Shown here: one piece after another, positions 56,931 through 64,000 of the stretch
Layout: every line of letters begins with the position of its first letter
How positions within the stretch are numbered: position 1 is the stretch's first letter
Source: Phascolarctos cinereus
Taxonomy: Eukaryota; Chordata; Mammalia; Diprotodontia; Phascolarctidae
Direction: 5' to 3'
Length of the DNA: 64,000 bases
Assembly: GCF_002099425.1 (NCBI RefSeq)
Contig: NW_018343982.1
Span: 10,017,501-10,081,500 of the forward strand
Notes under the pieces: generated by a model
The model's database searches: none
Told to the model about the DNA's origin: nothing
The model's input: only the letters and a program-made list of their open reading frames with translations
Made by a program: the position numbers and the translations under genes

Positions 56931-59580
56931 GGAGGTGGCCATTAAGCTGGGGTGAACAGAACACCAGGGACCTAGACCAATGTGACCAAGGAAGAATGGA
57001 GTCTAGATAGGATTAAGGGTGAGAAGTGGTTAGGGGCAATTGGGAAGTAACAGAATTGAATTGGGAGATTGGACATAGCCACAATGAAAGGCCAGTTGAG
57101 TGGATTACAGCCTCAGGTAAATGCCAGAGATTTGGGAAAAATCCAGGGATTTTCTTTTTTTGGGTCCAGATCCCAAAGATATAGTCTTTTCCTTTTAGAG
57201 GTTCAGAGCCTATCCCTATCATTCCCCCCTCAAACAAATGGGACCCAAATTCTTTTGGAGTAAGGGGTGAAGGTCTTGGCTTCTGAAACTGCTTCCTGCT
57301 GGCAAGGGGCATAAAGCTGCCCCTGCCTCGAGGGGGTCCCAAAGGGGAGGTTGACTGGAACTGAGCACAGGCTGCATCCAGGGTATGATGGGGGGACATT
57401 CGCTGGCACCCACTGTTTGCTACCAACTGTAGGTGATCAGTCCTTAAGGAGTTTTGAAACGCTTCCTTCCAACCCTGGTCACTCCCTTCTCCCACTCCCT
57501 TCCCTTGAGTCAAGAGGGTATCTGTTAATCCCTCTCATAGAAGAGAGTTGTCCCCTCCCCCCCACCTTTGAATTCACCCTCTCCCACCTGGTGAAAAGAA
57601 GGAGGGGGGAGGGGCAGCAGCTCCAGCATGGGCCCCCCCTGGCCATGGCCTTGTGCCCTGGGGCACCCTTGGCCTGAGAGCATCACCCAGGTTCAGCACA
57701 GCCTGCTCGAGATAAAGAAGCTAGCCTCTGAACTTGGGTAAAAACGCTCTTTTAAACTTGTAGTTTTAACTGTTTATGATGAGATGTTGATTCTCTGCGT
57801 AAAGTAATTTAGAAAATGCATTCAACAAAATTGCAGTCACCTGATTGGTAATGGGTTCTTTTCAAGTTTCAAACTGGTGAACTTTTAGTATCAGTTATGT
57901 CAAGTGACGTTTTATAATTTGATTATTGCTAAAATAATTTGGCTATTGTTGGTTATTGTTCTAATGTGTAAACTTGCCAAAAAGCTTGAGTTTTGGCTTG
58001 CTGAGAATTTGCAAGTATATGGAAATAATCTCTAACAACTGGCTTTTTGTATCAGGACACATTTTTGGGGGGTTTTTTTGTTTGTTTGTTTATTTGTTTT
58101 GGTTTGGTTTTTTGGCTAGGCAATGGGGTTAAGTGACTTGCCCAGGGTCACACAGCTAGTAAGTGTTATGTGTCTGAGGCTGGATTTGAACTCAGGTCCT
58201 TCTGAATTCAGGGCCAGTGCTCTATTCAGTGTGCCTCCTAGCTGCCCATATATCAGAACAAATTTAAATTTGAGATGTAAATCCTGGAAAAGTTTTTCCT
58301 AAGTTGTGATTAGTGAAACTTGCTGTTTGAGGTAAAAGCTCATGGGATTTTATTTTGAGTTGTCTAATGAATCATAATGATCCCTCAATAATCAATAATC
58401 CACCATCTGAGAGAAATGCCACAAGCTACTCCGAGAGAATGTGATATGCTGGTGGGAAGTCAGCATCAGGAAAATCTGAGAGGACAATTTTAGCCTCAGT
58501 CTAAGAGGGGATCCTCCTGGCTCAGTTTCTCCATTATGTTTTTTTAGAAAAGAAATGTTACCCATCTGGCTATTCCTGAGTCTGGCTATGAGGTGGATTT
58601 GATACTGCATGTTTGGAAAACTGAATTATCTGAATTCAAACAGAGCTAAGGATGTTTTATCCTGTCGTATTTGGGCCCTAAATCTAGTCCATGCTTTATC
58701 CTTTTATAGCAAATTTCTATAATCAGAGCAAGTGGTCAGTAAAAGGTCAATGCTAGTGTGAAATCTTGATGTTTGACCTGAATCTGCAGTCACTCAATAC
58801 CCCGAAACAACTGAAATTAAGTCAGAAGCATCTTCAGTTTGGTTTGGGAAGGAAAATTTCAGTGATAATTGAAGTGAAAGTTAGTCTCTAGCAAATTCAT
58901 TTGTGTAACTATTGAACCCACAGGTAGAAAACCTTTACCTGCAAAAGTGTTACTTGAACTTTGAAAAAGTAGCAAGATCAGATAATCCTGCAGGTCAAAT
59001 GTAAATTATTTTAATGGGGCTCTTACACTTTTACTTCTCCTTATATCTGGGTCCTGCAGTCTTTTCTGTCAGATTTGTGTCTTCCAGACTATAGGCCATT
59101 CACCTACAGTTGGTAGCAAACACTGGGTACCAGCCAATGTCCCCCCATTATATGCTAGATGCAGCCTGCATTCAGTTCCAGTCAACCTCCTCTTTGGGAC
59201 CCCCTCAAGGCAGGGACAGCTCTGTGCCCCTTGCCAGCAGGAAGCAGTTTCAGAAGCCAAGACCTTCACCCCTTACCCCAAAAGAATTTGGGTCCCATTT
59301 GTTTGAGGGGGGAATGATAGGGATAGGCTCTGAACCTCTAAAAGGAAAAGACTATATCTTTGGGATCTGGACCCAAAAAAAGAAAATCCCTGGATTTTTC
59401 CCAAATCTCTGGCATTTACCTGAGGCTGTAATCCACTCAACTGGCCTTTCAATTCAGTTCTGTTACCTCCCAATTGCCCCTAGCCACTTCCCATCCTTAA
59501 TCCTATCTAGACTCCATTCTCCCTTGGTCACATTGGTCTAGGTCCCTGGTGTTCTGTTCACCCCAGTTTACTGGCCACTC
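56931..59580. repeat. Large inverted repeat inside the fossil element (arms ~500 bp)
   Basis: Arm 1 at 56931-57435 and arm 2 at 59101-59580 are reverse complements of each other at high identity over most of their length, for example 'ccaactgtaggtg' against 'cacctacagttgg' and 'ctggggtgaacagaacacc' against its complement. The spacer is about 1.67 kb. The matching ORFs on opposite strands (57013-57513 minus, 59110-59541 plus) are simply this repeat. Confidence 0.9.
58070..58248 (-). mobile_element. WSINE-type SINE, short form, inserted in the fossil element
   Basis: T/G-rich tail, 'gggttaagtgacttgcccag', 'cagtgtgcctcctagctgcc'. Similar flanks 'tatcaggacacatttt' and 'tatcagaacaaattta' look like a decayed target duplication. 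Confidence 0.85.
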
Positions 59581-59811
59581 CTATCCAGATCCTCCTTAGA
59601 CTCCTCCTCCAGTCACCGCAGACTACTTGGCCGCTCCTGGATCCCTCCTACAGTCTTTCTGTATGGAAGGTCCATCTTGTCTCCATTAAGATGCTCAGAT
59701 TCTTAAAATCTAGCCACTAGCTCACCAATGCTCAGATTCCTTGAGTCTGGCCAATATGGAAGATCTTTAATAAACCTTATCTTCAGCTGAAAAAAAAAAT
59801 CAAAGTTGAAG

Positions 59812-60214
59812 TTCACCCAAAGGAGAACAGAGAGATGCATGCTAGGTGTGAACAATGGCTAGAATGTTGGGCCAAATCTGGTGAAATTAAATAGGGATAA
59901 GGGTAAAGTCTAATGTTTATCTTAAAAACAAATAAGCAACCTTGCATGTGCATAAGATGAGGGAGGCATAGCTAGAAAACATTTTTATCTGAAAAGAATC
60001 TGGGGTTCTTAGTGTACCATAAACTCAGACAAGTCAATTCAGATATGACACACACAAAAGCTAATGTGATCTTAGACTACATTTAGGGAAGCATATTATC
60101 CAGAAAAAGAATGGAATAGTTTCCCTTCTTTGTGCCCTGATCAGTCCACATCTGGAATAAGTATTACCTTGGGACACTATATTTTAGGAAGGATATTGAT
60201 TAGCTTGAGCATAT
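59812..60214. other. Intergenic; weak L1-like words
   Basis: No gene. Contains phrases such as 'ggtaaagtctaatgtttatc' that may be from an old LTR or LINE. Confidence 0.3.
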
Positions 60215-60300
60215 CTAAAGAGTTCTTGTCCTTTTGTGTCATGAATCCCTCTGGCAGTCTGGTGAAGCCCATGGACTCCACAAAGTGTGTTTTAGTCTAA
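60215..60300 (+). repeat. Unclassified repeat family A, copy 4 (partial)
   Basis: 'ttgtccttttgtgtcatgaa', 'ctctggcagtctggtgaagc' align with the first part of the 48580-48715 copy. Confidence 0.6.
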
Positions 60301-60724
60301 GTCACAGAGATGGTGAGTGGAGCCATAGGAGAAATGATTCAAATTCCCGTATCAAATGCAAAGGTAATTATTGATTTCATTACTGTTCCCAGGGTAAAAG
60401 GGGGAAAGGAGGGGAGGAATCTGCATGTGGCAGCATGAGAGATGGCAAAAAAAAAAAAATGGCCAGGGTAAAGTGTGGTAAAATGTGGTCTAGTCTAGAC
60501 AAACTGACTAGATACAATAGACTCTTACCTACCAGGACAGTATGGTCCCAGAATGGGAATTCTGAAACCAATTGGCTTAATTCTCCAAAGTTTCAGTTTA
60601 GAGGGTACAGCAGAGGGTATAGCAGAGAGTACAGGTAGATGGCAAGAAGGTATCTGAAATGAAGAAGACAAAAGCTATAAGCTAAATGTTAAAAGTCATC
60701 GAAAAATGATTGAATGATGAATCA

Positions 60725-60865
60725 ATAGATTGTAAGCTCCTTGAGATATGAACTACTGTTGTTTTTTGGTTTGTTTGGGGGTTTTTTGCCTTTGTATCCC
60801 AGCCATGTAGCACAGTGCCTAGCTCAGAGTTGCTTAATAAATGCATGTTAATTGATTGATAAATT
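60725..60865 (+). mobile_element. L2 LINE 3' end
   Basis: 'attgtaagctccttgagata', 'gtagcacagtgcctagctca', 'aataaatgcatgttaattga'. Confidence 0.8.
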
Positions 60866-61860
60866 AATGAATATGCTGACTAATATCATAATTTGATTAA
60901 TTAGGAGTTACCACATATACCCTATATGTATCACCAATTTCTAAAGAACTAGAATACCTAACATTAAATTATATTAAACACAATCCAGTCTTTCTTTGAT
61001 GATTCAGACAGCTCTTCAGGATTTGCAGTGACTCAAGAGAAATATCTTGAGCACTAATTATCATGTTATCAGCAAAACACAGAACAAGTCAATACAGAAT
61101 CCATGTTTGCAGAAAAAAATAATAACAAAGCTATATAATGAATCCTTCTTCTTAAATAAAATTTAGTTATAAGGGCCAAAAACATATATAAGTACTTGAC
61201 TTTTGGGAAAACACTCTAAGAAAATGTTATTTGATATAGGCCCTGAGATTAGATCCACCCACTTACTTGAGGGATTAGGATAGATTCATAAATTTGATAT
61301 GCCCCTGTACTCTTATTTGTCATTATAGTAACAATACATAGCTTTCACAACATACACCTAACGGAAGGAAAGGGGTCACAGTGAGGCCAGTGATTCCTGA
61401 CTCTGGGAAGGGAGTATTGGTTTAGCTATACCAATTGTGGGGATTTAGGAGCAGACCAGCCTGTAAGCACCGATTCCAAGCTACAAAGCAAGTAAGTAAG
61501 GGGTGTAAAGCCACAGAATAAGGATATGAATACTTAGGTGTGGGGGAAGGATTGGCCACCAGGGCCACCAGGCTGATCCCCACGTGATGTAGATGAAAAA
61601 GGTAACTTTTTTATCATAGACTAAATTGGCTGAAAATTCTGATCTGGAGGATCTGCTAAAGGCTATCAATCAGACCATCAAGGCAAGAAGCGGCCAAACA
61701 TCCTCCCAATAGCTCTCTCTTGTACAAAGTAGGCCCTTCCTTGATAAATTCACATTGAATTGATGTCAAAATTGAGATTTCCATTCTGGTTTGGCAACAC
61801 AAATTAATATTCAGTGAGTTCAGATATCCTCAAATTCATGGTTGGTAGTTATGGGTGCTT
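60866..61860. other. Intergenic, nothing recognised
   Basis: AT-rich; ORFs short. No repeat family I can name across this ~1 kb. Confidence 0.35.
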
Positions 61861-61864
61861 CATG

Positions 61865-62165
61865 GGGTCATAAAATCTCAGGCTTGAAAGGGACCTCATA
61901 GGCCTGTAGTCCAAATCTATCTGAATAAGAATCCCTTCTACAAAACACCCTGCAAGGGTCAGGTTAGAAAGTTATTCCTTATGTCAAGCCAGAATCTTCC
62001 TCTGTAATTTCCACCCAATGCTCCTAGTTCAAGTCTCTGGGGCCAAGAAGAATAAAACTAGTCCATTTTCCATTAGACACTCCTTCAGTACTTGAAAACA
62101 CTTTTCATGTCCCTTCTGAAATTGCTGTTCTCCAGGATAAACATCTATCACCTAACTTTGTATCT
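61865..62165 (-). mobile_element. CR1/L3-type LINE fragment
   Basis: 'atcccttctacaaaacaccc', 'atgctcctagttcaagtctc' and 'attgctgttctccaggataa' follow the order of an antisense CR1-type 3' region. Confidence 0.6.
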
Positions 62166-62269
62166 CCTTTACTCATCAGTATAGTACATTGAATATAGTA
62201 AATGATTAGTCAATGTTTTTTAAACTAAACTATAGAATTGATGTCATACCCTTCTCTACTGTTTTAATA

Positions 62270-62760
62270 TAGTAAAAGTTCAGGATCCCAAGGACCACTA
62301 CAAGGAAGCAAAGCTCCACAAGACAGAATGCAGAGTCGGCAGAGAGAAAGGTGAAGCCAGCCAGCTTTACTGAGAGGAAATACAGTTAGAAGGGCAGTCT
62401 CGGATCATGGAAATGGAATACTGGGTAATAAAATTGGTGTGAGGTTAAAGGGTTCCTCTCTGGGTCAAGCAGGACCAGCCATTGAAGGGAGGGATCATGG
62501 AGCCTGGACCGGGTTTGCAGATCAGGGACAATGCTGGGATATTTAAACTGCCTGCCAGAAGGAAAAAGAGCTCTGGGTCCTTTTACTACTCCAGGCCTTC
62601 CTTTGACCAGGTGACTTATGGGATTTGAGCCTCCCTAACACTCTTTGTTTAGCTGATTGTGGAGGCTACTGAAGTCCTTATACTCAACTATGCCCTTGGA
62701 GCAGCACCCCAATTCTAAAAGGTATATATCATACCTTTTCTCTCATCTTAATAGGTTTTT
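62270..62760. other. Unassigned block, possibly LTR-derived
   Basis: 'gaagccagccagctttactg' and the purine-rich left part look like an old reversed LTR edge, but no paired LTR, target duplication or primer site is seen. Confidence 0.25.
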
Positions 62761-62772
62761 TACCTCTTACAG

Positions 62773-62985
62773 GGACAGCTAGGTGGTACAGTGGATAAAA
62801 CTGGCCTCGGACACTTACTAGTTGTATGACCCTGGGCAGGTCATTTAATTTTGTTTACATCATTTTTCTCATCTGTAAAATGCACTAGAGAAGGAAATGG
62901 CAACGCACTCCAGTATCTTTGCCAAGAAGACCCCAAATGGGGTCACAAAGAGTCAGACGCGACTAAAAAATTGCTCAGCAACATC
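62773..62985 (+). mobile_element. WSINE-type SINE with internal deletion
   Basis: 'ggacagctaggtggtacagt' passes directly to 'aaaactggcctcggacactt', lacking about 30 bases of the usual head; tail 'attgctcagcaacatcacc'. Confidence 0.88.
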
Positions 62986-62989
62986 ACCT

Positions 62990-63480
62990 AGAACTGCCCT
63001 CCACAGAAACATCAAGATTATTCTATACATATCAAGGACTCAAAACATTAAAAGTATGACTTCAATACAGACTCATGTGATGTGGAGTGATTGCCCAGCA
63101 CCATATAAGTCTATCATTTTTCTAGGCTATTGACCTATCGAATGGATTCTAGGAACATTTTCCATTTGTAAATGGAGAGAAAGCCATTGTACATTAATAC
63201 AAAGAGAAATATGATATACAATATACAAAGAGAAAAAAATGATGGTGATAGGGGCAATTTCCTATTACAAAGACAACAAAATTTGTAGCTTTAGAGCCTC
63301 AGTTTTGTTGTGGCCCATTCCTTCCCTTTTCCACTGACCTTAGGCTAGTTGCCTTCATTTTATTTTTATTTTAGTTATCTTGTAAATTCCCCTGCAGAAT
63401 TTTAGTCTGTGACATATTTCCTGTAGTTTCTCTGAACTCTTTGAAATCCATACTCCCAAAATGTAAGGTACATACCGAAT
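62990..63480. other. Intergenic, nothing recognised
   Basis: AT-rich without ORFs or nameable repeats. Confidence 0.35.
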
Positions 63481-63484
63481 TTGC

Positions 63485-64000
63485 TTTGCTCTCCTTTGTC
63501 ACAGATGCTGAGATGGAATGGTCATAGCAAAACTACTACTGGGCCACATGCCTCAATGTATCTGAGAACTGGAGACAAAATGGGTGTTGAATGGTTATCA
63601 AAAGGCTAAAAATATGTTATATATGGATGTAATGGAATATTTTCCTGAAGAAATGATAAATATTGCAGACTAAGAGAAACCTATTAAGATTTGTATGAAC
63701 TGATGCAGAGTGAAATGAACATGACTAGGGAAACAGTTTGCACAAAAACCACAGAAATGTAAAAGAAAACAACTTTGAAAAACTTCAGAGCTTTCATTAA
63801 TGCAACAACCAATATGAAGACTAACAATAAAGCATGCTTCCCATCTCTTGGCACAGAGGCCATGAACTAAAGGGCAGAATGAGACATACCTTTTCATACA
63901 TTGCCAATCTAGTGTCTTGTTTTGTTTGCTTTTAACTGTTTTTTAAAGAGAGGGCTTGGGTGGGGATGGGGGGCATAATTGTTAGATAACAGTTACATAA
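63485..64000 (+). mobile_element. L1 LINE 3' end remnant, runs off the window
   Basis: 'ggaatattttcctgaagaaa', 'tgaactgatgcagagtgaaa' and 'acaataaagc' follow the order of the marsupial L1 ORF2 end and 3' UTR seen at 11.8-12.4 kb. Confidence 0.65.

Larger units (their letters stand above)
56255..59811 (+). mobile_element. Fossil retrovirus-like element (gammaretrovirus/ERV1-like), apparently an L1-mobilised RNA copy
   Basis: Perfect 14-bp direct repeats 'aatcaaagttgaag' (56255-56268 and 59798-59811) flank the whole. The left end begins within an LTR at about the R region (56269; poly(A) signal in 'ctttaataaaccttgtcttt' near 56371), then U5 to 56483 ending 'ctcaaca'. A gammaretrovirus-style primer-binding-site layout, 'ttttggtggcctgtatgggg', follows at 56484-56503. 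The right end is a second R (59693-59788) stopping shortly after its poly(A) signal and followed by an A-run. About 3.1 kb of internal sequence has no working gene and the element is broken throughout. It contains a ~500-bp inverted repeat and an inserted SINE. R copies differ at several percent, so it is not recent. Confidence 0.7.

Noticed and set aside
57013-57513. 166-codon minus-strand ORF and its 143-codon twin at 59110-59541
   Set aside because: These are the two arms of the inverted repeat inside the fossil element. Being alike on opposite strands reflects the repeat, not two genes.
52616-64000. 3' exons of DCLRE1A on the minus strand, expected downstream by human synteny
   Set aside because: None of the minus-strand ORFs resembles a metallo-beta-lactamase/SNM1 domain.

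Overview
This window is vertebrate nuclear DNA, almost certainly marsupial. It is AT-rich and has no dense ORFs. It is packed with tRNA-derived SINEs of the WSINE/WALLSI type (head 'cagctaggtggcacagtgga', tail rich in 'aacaac' or poly-A), MIR/MAR-type CORE-SINEs, old L2/CR1 LINE ends and marsupial L1. I cannot name the species; an Australidelphian such as a dasyurid, wallaby or koala relative is possible, but so is an opossum.

The one protein-coding gene I can support is a full-looking PLEKHS1 (pleckstrin homology domain containing S1) on the + strand. It has a probable non-coding first exon ending at 25138 and thirteen coding exons from 30064 to 52615. Splice phases close in frame throughout. 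Conserved core: 430 codons, with an N-terminal PH domain, a low-complexity middle carrying two tyrosine motifs (ENYYLSP and YMSM) and a C-terminal PDZ-like fold. A symmetric 108-nt cassette exon and two in-frame upstream acceptors could enlarge it. Assignment rests on residue-by-residue resemblance to human PLEKHS1 as I remember it; no search was run.

Layout: 1-10 kb is intergenic, with scattered SINEs, L2 ends and a palindromic MITE-like repeat. 10.3-12.5 kb is an L1 whose 5' part is inverted (twin-priming pattern). 13.1-19.85 kb is a decayed + strand L1 interrupted by a probable solo LTR, a SINE and a second L1. 20-25 kb is the upstream flank. 25-52.6 kb is PLEKHS1, whose introns hold long microsatellites, including a GAA/TTC triplet tract and a 270-bp CT tract. 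52.7-53.5 kb is an L1 3' end. 53.5-56.2 kb is SINE-rich. 56.25-59.81 kb is a fossil retrovirus-like element that looks like an L1-mobilised copy of its RNA (R to R, A-tail, 14-bp target duplication) and holds a ~500-bp inverted repeat. 60-64 kb is intergenic with CR1-like and L1 remnants.

I found no tRNA, rRNA, CRISPR or bacterial-type system. Neighbours expected from human synteny (CASP7 upstream, DCLRE1A downstream) were not recognised inside the window. Most ORFs over 60 codons are repeat-derived or low complexity.
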